A stretch of 64,000 nucleotides of DNA from Coriobacteriaceae bacterium (GTDB taxonomy: Bacteria; Actinomycetota; Coriobacteriia; Coriobacteriales; Coriobacteriaceae): NCBI GenBank assembly GCA_902364645.1, contig CABJEP010000014.1:1-64000 (forward strand), written 5' to 3'. Below, one piece after another: positions 24,303 to 32,894 of the stretch. How positions within the stretch are numbered: position 1 is the stretch's first letter; each line of letters opens with the position of its first letter. A program made the position numbers and the translations under genes. The notes under the pieces are model-generated. The model searched no databases. It saw nothing but the letters and a program-made list of their open reading frames with translations, and was not told where the DNA came from.

Positions 24303-25601
24303 CTATGCCCGCAGCGCCCCAATGGGGAACACGTAGACATCGTGTTCGGCATCGTAGCGGCAGAAGGGCGAGGTCGCGGTAACGACGGCGCAGAACTCTG
24401 GCTGAGGGTTGCGTGCGGCAGGGTTCAGAGCGACCTTGCGGCGCAGGCGTTCGATGTTGCGGATTCCGTCGCTTACCTTGGATTCGCCGAGCTTGATTTC
24501 TATCGCCGCCCAGCGGCCATCGTTCAGCTCGATGATGGCATCGACTTCAAGCCCGTCGGAGTCGCCATAGTAGTGGAGTGAGCCCGGATACGAGCCGGGC
24601 AGGCACGAGGTGTAGACGCTCAGATCGTGAATGCACAGAGACTCAAAGAGCAGGCCAAATGTTTGGCCGTCTGCAAGGAGCCTCTCGGGGTTCATTCCGA
24701 GTGCGGCTGCGGGAATGGAGGGGTCGACGAAATAACGTTTTGGCTTGGTACGCAGGCGAGACTTGGCGCGGACGGGCGCATCCCAACCGGGCAGATTTAC
24801 GATCGCATACATGCTCTCCAACATGTCGAGGTAAAACGCCACGGTTGAAGTTGCCGGCTGGGCATCGCTGTCGCCCAACGAGGCGTCTGCCGCAATGGTG
24901 TTGAGCGTGGCAGATGTCGCAACGTTGCGCGCGAGCGAGGACACGATGTGTCGCGCCGTAGACCCCACGCCTCCTTTTTGCGGAACGCTGACTTCGTACA
25001 TGGCATCGAGATACTGGTTAACGACCTCTGCGGCCATCTGGGGGCTCGCTCCGACAAGCGCCGGCCATCCCCCGCAACAAATTGCGTCGGCCAACATCGG
25101 GAGCGATCCTGTATAGGCGGAAGGTTCGAATGATCCTTCGAATAGGTTTTTCAGCGAAACGGACCCCGTTGAAAGTCCGCGTTCCCAAAGCGTCATGGTG
25201 CTCATGTCGAGACGCGCTATGCGACCGGCACCGCTGTGGGTAACAGAGTTTTTTGCTGGCGTTGATGATCCAGTGAGGATATAGAGGCCCTTTTCGCCGC
25301 CGGATGCATCTACGGCGCGGCGTGTGGCGTCCCATGTTGCGGGGGTCTCCTGCCATTCGTCGATGACATGCGGCTTATTGCCCTGAAGGGCGAGCGAAGG
25401 ATCGGCTTCGACCAGCGACTTTACGTTTGGGTCGTCAAGATGGATGACACTCTCGCCGAATGCAAGCGCTGTCCATGATTTGCCACACCATTTGGTGCCC
25501 CGAATCTCGACAGCCCCAAATATCTGGAGCAGAGTTTGCAACCGTTCGTCCAAAAGGCGAGGACGGTAGGATTTGGGCTGCTCCGAACCATAGGAAATCA
25601 T
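24303..25601 (-). CDS. AAA-type ATPase with C-terminal DUF4143-like domain
   Basis: A 432-residue ATPase of the AAA_14/DUF4143 group. Walker A is GTKWCGKS at residues 35-42 and Walker B is HVIDEWQE near 95. LTGSS follows as a sensor, and the C-terminal half holds the conserved DGLEVDAIIEL...WAAIEIKLGE segment, which resembles a degenerate PD-(D/E)xK nuclease fold. The start at 25601 is preceded on the minus strand by GAGG about 10 bases away. Four identical palindromes with a 23-bp period lie 30-110 bp upstream and are probably its operator array. The role of this family is poorly defined. Confidence 0.82.
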   Translation of the reverse strand: MISYGSEQPKSYRPRLLDERLQTLLQIFGAVEIRGTKWCGKSWTALAFGESVIHLDDPNVKSLVEADPSLALQGNKPHVIDEWQETPATWDATRRAVDASGGEKGLYILTGSSTPAKNSVTHSGAGRIARLDMSTMTLWERGLSTGSVSLKNLFEGSFEPSAYTGSLPMLADAICCGGWPALVGASPQMAAEVVNQYLDAMYEVSVPQKGGVGSTARHIVSSLARNVATSATLNTIAADASLGDSDAQPATSTVAFYLDMLESMYAIVNLPGWDAPVRAKSRLRTKPKRYFVDPSIPAAALGMNPERLLADGQTFGLLFESLCIHDLSVYTSCLPGSYPGSLHYYGDSDGLEVDAIIELNDGRWAAIEIKLGESKVSDGIRNIERLRRKVALNPAARNPQPEFCAVVTATSPFCRYDAEHDVYVFPIGALRA

Positions 25602-25630
25602 GATTAGATAAACCTCACTACCTGGGCATA

Positions 25631-25712
25631 CTCGATTTTCGAGGATAATCATACTCGATTTTCGAGGATTTCCACACTCGATTTTCGAGGAAATCTGGAC
25701 TCGATTTTCGAG
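25631..25712. repeat. Four palindromes CTCGATTTTCGAG with exact 23-bp period
   Basis: Identical 13-bp units at 25631-25643, 25654-25666, 25677-25689 and 25700-25712, each with 5-bp arms CTCGA/TCGAG. Spacers differ in sequence but keep the period at exactly 23 bp. The array fills the gap between the divergent-side end of the DUF5710 gene and the start of the DUF4143 ATPase gene, upstream of the latter. Confidence 0.92.
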
Positions 25713-25719
25713 TTTTGCC

Positions 25720-26418
25720 CTACAGGTAAATCCCCTCGCACAGGGTTTTGTGGAACTGGGTGTGGTGGTCGCGTGCCCAGGTGAAGAGCGCCTGGTCAAA
25801 GTTGTCCTGACTGGCGGGGATGCCATAGACGCCGGCGACTTCCACGCGCACGAACTCCAGCGCGGGCAGTTTGTTGATGGCCGTGAGCGCAAACGGCGAC
25901 GTGGGCTCCTCGAACAGGTAATGGCTGCCTTGCAGCGCGCCGCAGGCGGTGCAGGTGCTGGCGAGCGATACGGTCTTGGTGGTGCGCGACGTTACGGGCT
26001 TGTAGCCGCAGCGCTCGCGCAGGTAGTCGCGGATCTCGGACGGCACGCAGCCCAGTGCGGGGACGATGGCTATGGCGTTGGCGCGGGCGGTGTCGATCGC
26101 GATGTGGCCCGCGTCATCCATGGCGGGCGCGGCACTGGGCGCAGTCTTGCTGCCCGAGTTCTCGACCACCCGATACGGAATGCCAAAGGCCGCGACCGTC
26201 GTCTGCTCGTGGCACTTCCAGCATTCGCGCTTGCCCAGCACCAGGTAGATGTAGGGCGCGCTGGGGTCGGAGCGATCCACGCCGGGCAGCCACGCGGCAA
26301 AGGGCTCGGGGTTGACGCCATCGGGCACGTACCAGATCTTCTTGACCCGGTCCCACTTGGCGCCCAGGGCCTTGGCCTCGTCTTTGTGCGAAAAGGGAAC
26401 ATCGAGCTCGGTGCGCAT
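25720..26418 (-). CDS. DUF5710-domain protein with cysteine motifs
   Basis: A 232-residue protein. The N-terminal 45 residues (DVPFSHKDEAKALGAKWD followed by IWYVPDG) match the DUF5710 motif, often fused to DNA-processing domains of mobile elements. A CWKCHEQT pair near residue 70 and a CTACG pair near 165 could bind zinc. The start at 26418 follows AAAGGAG on the minus strand. An ORF running upstream to 26643 lacks support. Function unknown. Confidence 0.75.
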   Translation of the reverse strand: MRTELDVPFSHKDEAKALGAKWDRVKKIWYVPDGVNPEPFAAWLPGVDRSDPSAPYIYLVLGKRECWKCHEQTTVAAFGIPYRVVENSGSKTAPSAAPAMDDAGHIAIDTARANAIAIVPALGCVPSEIRDYLRERCGYKPVTSRTTKTVSLASTCTACGALQGSHYLFEEPTSPFALTAINKLPALEFVRVEVAGVYGIPASQDNFDQALFTWARDHHTQFHKTLCEGIYL

Positions 26419-26735
26419 GGCGGCTCCTTTGTGCGGCTTGCGGTGCATGTGCTCCAAGGATACCCCAGCGGCAGGTGCGTGGGCGCTAAACGAGCACTTC
26501 GACCGTCCGAGAAGTCGGGGAGCATTTTGGCGAGGGCGTGCCGTCAAGCAAATGGGCAAGCAAATGGTCAGCTTTTGGTCAGTTGAGCGGCAACCTTGCC
26601 AAAAGCTTGACGGATTTGCATTTAGACGTCGACGAATGAACACTTTGGTTGCGCCACAGCAAAAAACTGCTGGTCGTTTGCCGAAAACTCGCCAGGGTCG
26701 CGGGCCGCCGCCGACGCGCGTGCTATCTTCGCGCC
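26419..26735. other. 317-bp divergent gap with REP-like segments
   Basis: Two segments recur near 60346-60385 in swapped order: GGTCAGCTTTTGGTCAG at 26566-26582 and CCTTGCCA-AA-AGCTTGACGG at 26594-26613. A short CAAGCAAATGG-type tandem repeat precedes them. No gene was found here. Confidence 0.6.
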
Positions 26736-27836
26736 ATGGGGTACTTTATCGTTTCACATAACGCTGCGTTGGCGCTTTTGGCGCACATTCCGAACCCGCG
26801 CTTTGGGGATTCGGAACCAGAGGTCGTGTCGATCGCGGGCGCCTGCGCGCTCTGTGACCAGGAGGCGCAGGAGTTTATCGATCGCTATGATCTGGGGATC
26901 CAAACGCTGGATTTGCTGGTGCCGACGCGCGCCGACCGCCGGCGGACCAAGCATGTTAAGACGCACCTGTGCACCAACGAGCTCCCGGCGGGCTCGTTTA
27001 TCTCGCTGGGCCACTGGATGGGCGGCCTGGATGCGTACGTGTGCTCTCCCGAGCTAGCGTATTTGCAGGCCGCGAACGATGGCGATGCGGCGGCCATCTA
27101 TGCTGGCTATGCCATGACATCGGACTACCGGCTGGACAACCTTGCTCCCGGTGGGGTGACAAGCAGGGATGGGGGAATGCGCGATAGCAGGCTCACGACC
27201 AAGGAGCTCATTGCGGCGTACCTTGACCGGGCGTCAAAGGTGAGAGGTGTCGCCAAGGCGAAGGCGTTGCTTCCGTACGTGGAAGAGGGCTCGCGGTCTC
27301 CAAGGGAGTCGGGGCTTTGCATGTTTATGTCGGTGCCCGCGCATTACGGCGGGCTTGCGCTGGGCAAGGCCGAGCTGAACAAGAAATACTATATTCGTGA
27401 CGGTTACAACGATGGGCGCAACCGCAAACTGCGCGTGTTGGAGCGCACGCCCGACATCACGCTTACGGTGAAAGCGGAGGTGGGCCTGGATAAAGTAAGG
27501 GCTGGCTTGCTGCCCGAGGTGCTTACCGCGCTGGTCGATTACGACAGCGACACTATCCATGATGGAAGCGAGAAAATCCACAAGGATGCCGAGCGCCGCA
27601 ACGAGCTGCAGATGCTCAATGGGGTCGCGTACTTTACGGTGACGACTGACCAGGCGAGCGACTACGAAAAGCTCGTTCGCCTGTGCGAACGCATCCGGCG
27701 CAAGCTGCATCGGAATAAGCGACCTATCTTTAACAGGCCCATGACGGAGGAGCAGCGATATCTTGCCCTTGCGCGCGTCGAAACGAAGCGGTTTAAGCTT
27801 TGGCAAACCGTCATCGACGCGCATCGGCATTGGTAG
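26736..27836 (+). CDS. AbiEi-like protein with nuclease-like C-terminal domain, Coriobacteriia-type
   Basis: A 366-residue protein. Its middle resembles AbiEi-type proteins: LDLLVPTRADRRRTKHVKTH near residue 63, then a SPELAYLQAAN segment near 105. A KVRGVAKAKALLPYVEEGSRSPRES segment near 170 is followed by a region comparable to the nuclease-like C-terminus of the 52597 gene. The paralogue at 52597-53670 shares the order SPE-LQ, LRGVK..., SPFE and a charged nuclease-like block. The ATG at 26736 has no clear Shine-Dalgarno. Antitoxin or nuclease activity is inferred; no adjacent AbiEii toxin is present. Confidence 0.6.
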   Translation: MGYFIVSHNAALALLAHIPNPRFGDSEPEVVSIAGACALCDQEAQEFIDRYDLGIQTLDLLVPTRADRRRTKHVKTHLCTNELPAGSFISLGHWMGGLDAYVCSPELAYLQAANDGDAAAIYAGYAMTSDYRLDNLAPGGVTSRDGGMRDSRLTTKELIAAYLDRASKVRGVAKAKALLPYVEEGSRSPRESGLCMFMSVPAHYGGLALGKAELNKKYYIRDGYNDGRNRKLRVLERTPDITLTVKAEVGLDKVRAGLLPEVLTALVDYDSDTIHDGSEKIHKDAERRNELQMLNGVAYFTVTTDQASDYEKLVRLCERIRRKLHRNKRPIFNRPMTEEQRYLALARVETKRFKLWQTVIDAHRHW

Positions 27837-27874
27837 AGGCGGTTGTTGGTCGTGGGGGCTAACGGCCTTATTTC

Positions 27875-28054
27875 CAGGTCTAATACTTTTCCGCGAAGTG
27901 AACGAGTCAAAACGGGGCCCCGAAGCAGCGACACTTTTGGCGACTCGTTTCCTGCAGTTTTGCCATTGGGATCCTGCGGTTTTGGCTTCGAAAAGTGTGC
28001 ATGCTTCGGGGATCCAAATAAGCTCGTTCACTTCGCGGAAAAGTATTAGACCTG
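27875..28054. repeat. 180-bp palindromic element with perfect 32-bp ends
   Basis: Arms 27875-27906 and 28023-28054 are perfect inverted repeats of 32 bp. A second inner pair (about 27914-27938 and 27993-28017) matches at about 20 of 25 positions. The centre has two near-direct repeats of CCTGCRGTTTTG. There is no coding capacity. It could be a non-autonomous mobile element or a large hairpin. The following 28055-28221, up to the tRNA terminator, shows nothing I can identify. Confidence 0.85.
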
Positions 28055-28221
28055 ACTATAGGAAGGTTGTCCGGATGTGCATCGAGGCCCATTCGGGCCC
28101 GATCGGGGCGCTCGTTGAGGGTTGTTTGGGCGACTTTAGGCTTGGTTGGGGTGGTTGCTGGCGTTGTTGAGGCGACTTTGGGTGCCGCGGCGCCCTTTTG
28201 GCTTGGCGGCGTAAAACAAAA

Positions 28222-28248
28222 CAGCTCAGAGGCGAAGCCTCTGAGCTG
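28222..28248 (-). terminator. Terminator of the tRNA-Val gene
   Basis: A perfect 12-bp stem (28222-28233 with 28237-28248) and 3-base loop, followed on the minus strand by TTTTGTTTT. It lies directly downstream of the tRNA. Confidence 0.85.
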
Positions 28249-28256
28249 CGAACATT

Positions 28257-28331
28257 TGGTGGGCGTTAGAAGATTTGAACTTCTGACCTCTTCCGTGTCA
28301 GGGAAGCGCTCTCCCCCTGAGCTAAACGCCC
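28257..28331 (-). tRNA. tRNA-Val (anticodon GAC)
   Basis: Read on the minus strand, the acceptor stem GGGCGTT pairs with AACGCCC and is followed by A and an encoded CCA. The D-arm is TAGCTCAGGGGGAGAGC. The anticodon stem CTTCC/GGAAG encloses loop CTGACAC with anticodon GAC, and the T-loop is TTCAAAT. All arms pair and the length is 75 with CCA. It lies between the palindromic element and the secreted-protein operon, a typical place for genomic-island boundaries. Confidence 0.96.
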
Positions 28332-28561
28332 GATCAAGGGTGCGCGGGTGCGCAGGGAATAATATAACGGAGCTCCCGCCCAGTGGCAAGAACTATTTTT
28401 TAAAAAGCGGCGATTTGCGACCCTGTCCGCCCCGATGCAGCGCGAACAGCACGCGGAAAGTCACGTTTGTACCCCCGATGAACTGCATGTTCGCGTAAAA
28501 TAATTCCATTATGGGCAAATGGTGTCCAGGTAGTTTACAACACGGCATCTGGGGGAGGGGC

Positions 28562-29446
28562 ATGTCAGACGCGCGCTCGCTGCGAAAACAGTTCAATCGC
28601 ATGCTCGCCACGTTGCTGGTGGCCCTTGCTGCTGCCGGAGCCGTAACGTATGCCTGGTACATCTACAACGCCAACCGCCATATCACCGACGTCAAGATGG
28701 CCGCGGGCACGGGCGTGACCTTCCTCATCTCCAACGAATACGATGGCGAGTACAAGACCAACGCCGGTTTGAGCTTTGCGGGCCTGCTCGATCCCGTCTC
28801 GACCGACAACGTGCTCAACGGCTTCCAAAAGGTTACGGGCTTTACCGGCGGAACCACCCAGGACTCGCTCTTTGCCAGCATGTTTGGCGCGGCCGAGCAT
28901 TCCGACTACTACAAGACTTCCCTGTACCTGGCCACCAACTCGGCCGCGACCGACGTGTACCTGTCGGGTATCGACTTTACCGAACAGGACCCGGCAAACC
29001 CCATCTCCACCGCGCTGCGCGTGGGGCTGGTAGCCTATGCCCCAGGCAAGAGTGACACCGTAACTGGCCAGTACATCTTTGAGGTCTCGAGCGAGCGCAA
29101 TCCCCAGGCGCGCTACAACACACTCGACGGCAAGGATGCCGGCGAGAACGAGCAGAATCACCTGGTGCTCGACAGCACCCGCTCCGATGGAACAACGGTT
29201 CATTTTGACCAGCTGACTAGCGCAAACTTTTGCGACTATAACGAAGACACCGGCATCGTGAGCCTCAAGGAGGCCACGACCAAGATCTGCAGCCTGCCCG
29301 CCGCTGCCGAGGGCGCCAACCGCAGCACGCCCGTGCGCGTGGATGTGTACGTGTGGCTGGAAGGCTGCGACCCCGACTGCACCAACAACCTGGCCGCCAC
29401 CAGCCTGCAATCTCTGGCGCTGCGCTTTGCCGGCAAGCGTTCGTAA
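28562..29446 (+). CDS. SipW-type secreted protein, paralogue 3 (first gene of the surface operon)
   Basis: A 294-residue predicted secreted protein. After MSDARSLRKQFNRM comes a hydrophobic stretch ending AAGAVTYAWYIYNANRH, a SipW-type signal. The mature protein is beta-rich and ends with VDVYVWLEGCDPDCTNN and a final ALRFAG, the clearest copy of the family motif. The start follows GGGGGAGGGG. It opens an operon of tightly spaced genes: the next start is 11 bp after its stop. The region before it (28332-28561) holds the promoter, but I could not place convincing boxes. A role as fibre or matrix subunit is inferred. Confidence 0.85.
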   Translation: MSDARSLRKQFNRMLATLLVALAAAGAVTYAWYIYNANRHITDVKMAAGTGVTFLISNEYDGEYKTNAGLSFAGLLDPVSTDNVLNGFQKVTGFTGGTTQDSLFASMFGAAEHSDYYKTSLYLATNSAATDVYLSGIDFTEQDPANPISTALRVGLVAYAPGKSDTVTGQYIFEVSSERNPQARYNTLDGKDAGENEQNHLVLDSTRSDGTTVHFDQLTSANFCDYNEDTGIVSLKEATTKICSLPAAAEGANRSTPVRVDVYVWLEGCDPDCTNNLAATSLQSLALRFAGKRS

Positions 29447-29457
29447 GGGGGCTGGAC

Positions 29458-30294
29458 ATGAGTGCATCGAACATCAAAGACATCCTGGGTTCGCGCCGTC
29501 GCATGGTTGCCGCGGCCGCATGGATGTTGGTGCTGGTGGCAGCCCTGAGCGCGGCCACTTACGCTTGGTTTAGCAACTCGCGCTATACCAACGTGACGCC
29601 CGTGGCGCACACGGTAAGCGACGAGGGCTCCGACCTGCAGATTGGCCTTTCGGCCAACGGGCCCTGGGACACGACGGCAACGCTTGCCGCCGCCGACAAG
29701 ACACTCTATCCCATCTCGACGGCAGACCTTTCCCGCTTTTGGCGCGGCACGTTCCAAAACGCCGCCGGCGTTACGACCGACTACGCCGACTGCACCGCGC
29801 AGCTGGACGACTACGCCCTTTCGGGCACGCTGTACCTTAAGGGCAGCGATAGCGCGCTCAACGTGTACCTGTATCAGGGCCAGATGAGCGTGACGAGCGA
29901 CCCGCAGCTGCTGGCCGCGCTGCGCCTGGGTCTGGTAATTACAACCCAGTCGGGCACGCAAACGCATATCTTTACCTGCGACGATCTGGGCAATACCGCG
30001 GGCGCCACCAGTAGGCGCACCACCGCGCAAGACGGCGTGGTCGTGGCAGCTGGCGCCTCGGGCTGGACCTACACCGCCGATCCCGCACGCGCCATAAGCG
30101 CCTACAGCATGGACGGCACCGGCGACACGCCCACGGCGCGCGCAGCCGCCACGCCCATCTGCACGCTGGCCGCCAACGAGGTGGCAAGCGTTCGCTACGT
30201 TGTGTACATGGAAGGCTGCGACGCCAATTGCATCGACGAGGCCCAGGCCCGCGATGTGGTGCTGCAGCTTGCCTTTGCCGCGGCCAAGGCATAA
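29458..30294 (+). CDS. SipW-type secreted protein, paralogue 4
   Basis: A 278-residue protein with basic N-terminus (SRRRM), hydrophobic segment and SAATYAWFSNSRYTNV cleavage context. The mature part includes DKTLYPISTADLSRFWRGTF, a motif with echoes in the neighbours (LYPVSTFDLNGF in paralogue 5). It ends in YVVYMEGCDANCIDEAQ, the family C-terminal motif with both cysteines. It starts 11 bp after the preceding stop and is followed after 13 bp by the frameshifted paralogue. Confidence 0.84.
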   Translation: MSASNIKDILGSRRRMVAAAAWMLVLVAALSAATYAWFSNSRYTNVTPVAHTVSDEGSDLQIGLSANGPWDTTATLAAADKTLYPISTADLSRFWRGTFQNAAGVTTDYADCTAQLDDYALSGTLYLKGSDSALNVYLYQGQMSVTSDPQLLAALRLGLVITTQSGTQTHIFTCDDLGNTAGATSRRTTAQDGVVVAAGASGWTYTADPARAISAYSMDGTGDTPTARAAATPICTLAANEVASVRYVVYMEGCDANCIDEAQARDVVLQLAFAAAKA

Positions 30295-30307
30295 GGGGGC
30301 GAGTGGC

Positions 30308-31284
30308 ATGCAAGATAAGAAGCAGGTGCAGCTAGACGGCAGCGAGGCAGAGACGGCGCGCGTCAACACGGCGGCAACCGCCGCCTTCGAGCCCACCGAG
30401 CCCGCAACCACCACCCGCCGCCACACCCGCCGCGCGTGTGCTTACATTGCACTCGTTATGGTGGCTCTCGCTGCCACTTTGGGCGCCGCCACCTACGCGT
30501 GGTTCACGAGCAACATGAAGGTCAATACCAACTCGGTGAGCGTGCACAGCGACACGTCCAAGCTGGTGCTGGAGCTGGGCGACGCCGATCGCGGCAGCTG
30601 GTCGCAGCAGGGCGATGTTTCCCTGACTTCCAATGCGGCTGGCGCCGTGACGCTCTACCCGGTCTCGACCTTCGATCTCAACGGCTTTGCTGCCTGCGCG
30701 CAAAACAACTCCGCCGGCGATGCCACGGTGTTTGAGCAGGAAAAGACAACGGCTCCGCGTTCTACCACGGCTGGATCAATCTGCGCCCCACCATTACCGG
30801 AACGGGCGCCAGCAAAGTAAAGGGTAAGGTCAGCTTGTATCTGGCCGAGTCGTTGGTTCCCCAGGGTGCCGATGCCGAGCTGCTGCGCGCGGCCCGCGTG
30901 GGCATAAAGATCTCGAGCGGCAACCAGGTGCTTGCCACCAACATCTTTGAACTCGACGGCTCCGATAGTGGTCACCGCGCCGAGCACCCGGCGACTGCCC
31001 CTGCAGGCCTGGCGGGCTACACCGAGGGCATGCTCCTGGGCTGGCAAAACGGCCAGCTCGCTTGCGGCACCAACGTGACGCAGGACCCTGCCGCCTTTAC
31101 GCTGGACACGAGCGAGACGGCCACGCGTCCGCAAAACACGCTTGCCACGCTGGGGCTTGGCCAGACCTATCGTCTGGATATCTATTACTACATCGAGGGC
31201 ACCGACCCCGATAGCGCTGACTACCTGCATCAAGACCCGGGCACCCTGCACCTGGCCCTCTTTGCGACCTTGGACGGTGAGTAG
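30308..31284 (+). pseudogene. SipW-type secreted protein, paralogue 5, interrupted by a frameshift
   Basis: The frame from ATG 30308 gives a normal SipW-type start (hydrophobic segment, GAATYAWFTSNMKV) and mature domain. After residue 145 it leaves the family pattern and stops at 30820. The correct continuation (DNGSAFYHGWINL onward) is in the -1 frame from 30745 and runs to 31284, ending with YYYIEGTDPDSAD and ALFATLDGE. One extra A in the AAAA run at 30741-30744 would restore a 325-residue protein. It could be a true mutation, a phase-variable site or a sequencing error. The next gene starts two bases after the restored stop. Confidence 0.8.
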
Positions 31285-31286
31285 CC

Positions 31287-32084
31287 ATGACGCGTAAGCA
31301 ACCCGCCGCCAACTGTGCGTCCGCCACCGGTAAGCCCAACGCCCCCGCCGACACCGACCTGCGCCGCAAGCTCACCACCACCGTGGTGCTGGTGCTGTTT
31401 GCCCTGGTGGCAATAGCCATGGCAACGTTTGCCTGGTTTTCCATCGCCGATAGCGCCAAGACCCGCATGCTCATGATCGACGCCAACGCCGACGGTTCGC
31501 TGCGCTTTGACCTGGACGAGCACGCCACCTTCGAAGAGTACGTCCACAGCCTGGGCTTCGACCAGATCTCGGCACGCATCGCCAGCGAAAAGGGCGTGGA
31601 CATCGACGCATCCAAGCTCAAACCCGTCACTACGAGCGACTACCAGACCTTCACCTTCGAAGACGGCTCCACCGCCGACCCTGCCACCGGCGCCTACCTG
31701 GAGTTTACGCTGCACTTTATGAGTAGCACGGACCTGCGTGTGCGCCTGACCGGGCAGGATGGCGACGGCGGCGTGTCCGGCACGCGGTTTAGCTCCGATA
31801 CGCAGGGCATGGCCAGCGCCATGCGCATGAGCTTTACTGCCGACGGCCACACCTGGGTCTACAACCCCAACGGGGGCGGGGGCTCATCCGGCGCGGCCAC
31901 CGTCTTTGGGCTCGACTCGGGCACGGCCACCGCGGCCAGCGATATGTTCGACCTGATAAAAGATACGGATAAGCCGGTAACCGTTCGCATATGGCTCGAG
32001 GGAACGGACCCAAATTGCACTAATATGCTAAAGGGAGCTAACTATTCGGTTTCGATGCGCTTTGAGGGCATCGAGGAACAGTAG
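31287..32084 (+). CDS. SipW-type secreted protein, paralogue 6
   Basis: A 265-residue protein. A longer charged N-terminus (about 28 residues) precedes the hydrophobic segment ending VAIAMATFAWFSIADSA. The mature part is Asp/Thr-rich with a Gly-Ser linker (GGGGSSG) near residue 195. It ends in VTVRIWLEGTDPNCTNM and SMRFEG, the family motif. It starts two bases after the stop of the restored upstream frame, and 60 bp before the signal peptidase gene. Confidence 0.84.
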   Translation: MTRKQPAANCASATGKPNAPADTDLRRKLTTTVVLVLFALVAIAMATFAWFSIADSAKTRMLMIDANADGSLRFDLDEHATFEEYVHSLGFDQISARIASEKGVDIDASKLKPVTTSDYQTFTFEDGSTADPATGAYLEFTLHFMSSTDLRVRLTGQDGDGGVSGTRFSSDTQGMASAMRMSFTADGHTWVYNPNGGGGSSGAATVFGLDSGTATAASDMFDLIKDTDKPVTVRIWLEGTDPNCTNMLKGANYSVSMRFEGIEEQ

Positions 32085-32144
32085 ATACGCACGGCGGCCA
32101 CCGGGCCGCGCACGACCTAGTCAGACACGGTAGTAAGGGACATC

Positions 32145-32894
32145 ATGCAATCTGTTAAAAAAGTCGCATCCATCGCACTGAGCGTCGTCATGTGGATCAT
32201 CATCCTGGTGGCGGCCCTGTATGCGTTTACCACGCTCGCCACGCGCGAGGACGGCAGCGTCTCCGACATCGCCGGCTTTACCCCGCTCGCCGTGCAGTCC
32301 GACTCCATGGCGCCCACGTTTAACAAGGGCGACCTCATCATCATCCAAAAGTGCGACACCTCCAAGCTCGAGGTGGGCGACATCGTGACGTTCCACACCA
32401 TCATCGACAACGAGTACGCGCTCAACACGCACCGCATCGCCGCCATCGACGAGGTCAACGGCATGCGCAGCTTTACCACCAAGGGCGATAACAACGACGT
32501 GGCCGATACGCACATCATCAGCGACGGAGACATCGTTGGTAAGTACCTGTTCGCGTTGCCGCAGATGGGCAAGGTCATGGACTTCCTGTCCAGCTCCATG
32601 GGCTTCCTCATCGTGATTGTCCTGCCCATGCTGCTGTTCTTTATCTACCAGGTGTATCACCTCATCGTGGTGGGCATGAACCTTAAGCGCGCCATGGCCG
32701 AGGAGGACCGCCTGGCCGCCGCGGCTGCCATCGTGGACGCCGAGGGCAAGGGTGACACTGCCACCGTCACCGCCGATAACGCCGCCGAGCAGCTTGCCCA
32801 GGCCGAGGCCAAGCTCGAGGAAGCCCGTCGTCTGAAGGCCGAGGCCGAGGCGGCGATGAACGCGACCAAGCAGGAGGGTACCGACGGTGAGTGA
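32145..32894 (+). CDS. SipW-type (ER-type) signal peptidase I, copy 1
   Basis: A 249-residue membrane peptidase that should remove the signal segments of the secreted proteins upstream. The catalytic serine lies in VQSDSMAPTF (near residue 54). The second catalytic residue is a histidine in LNTHRIAAI (near 98), the Ser-His arrangement of SipW and eukaryotic-type enzymes. Membrane segments lie near residues 8-28 and 145-170. A cytoplasmic coiled-coil tail rich in Ala/Glu/Lys (about 180-249) is unusual for the family. Its last codons overlap the AAA+ gene start by 8 bp. Confidence 0.92.
   Translation: MQSVKKVASIALSVVMWIIILVAALYAFTTLATREDGSVSDIAGFTPLAVQSDSMAPTFNKGDLIIIQKCDTSKLEVGDIVTFHTIIDNEYALNTHRIAAIDEVNGMRSFTTKGDNNDVADTHIISDGDIVGKYLFALPQMGKVMDFLSSSMGFLIVIVLPMLLFFIYQVYHLIVVGMNLKRAMAEEDRLAAAAAIVDAEGKGDTATVTADNAAEQLAQAEAKLEEARRLKAEAEAAMNATKQEGTDGE

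Noticed and set aside
25631..25712. A CRISPR array or phage attachment site
   Set aside because: Units of 13 bp at a 23-bp period leave only 10-bp spacers; no cas or integrase gene is near.
28441..28495. A LexA-type SOS box before the secreted-protein operon (GAACTGCATGTTC near 28481)
   Set aside because: The GAAC/GTTC arms are separated by five bases rather than four, and no SOS genes are nearby; the wider CGCGAACA/TGTTCGCG pairing is too far apart to be one site.
30741..30744. Programmed -1 ribosomal frameshifting in the secreted paralogue
   Set aside because: The sequence GGAAAAG is not a standard slippery heptamer and no following pseudoknot is evident; an indel is simpler.
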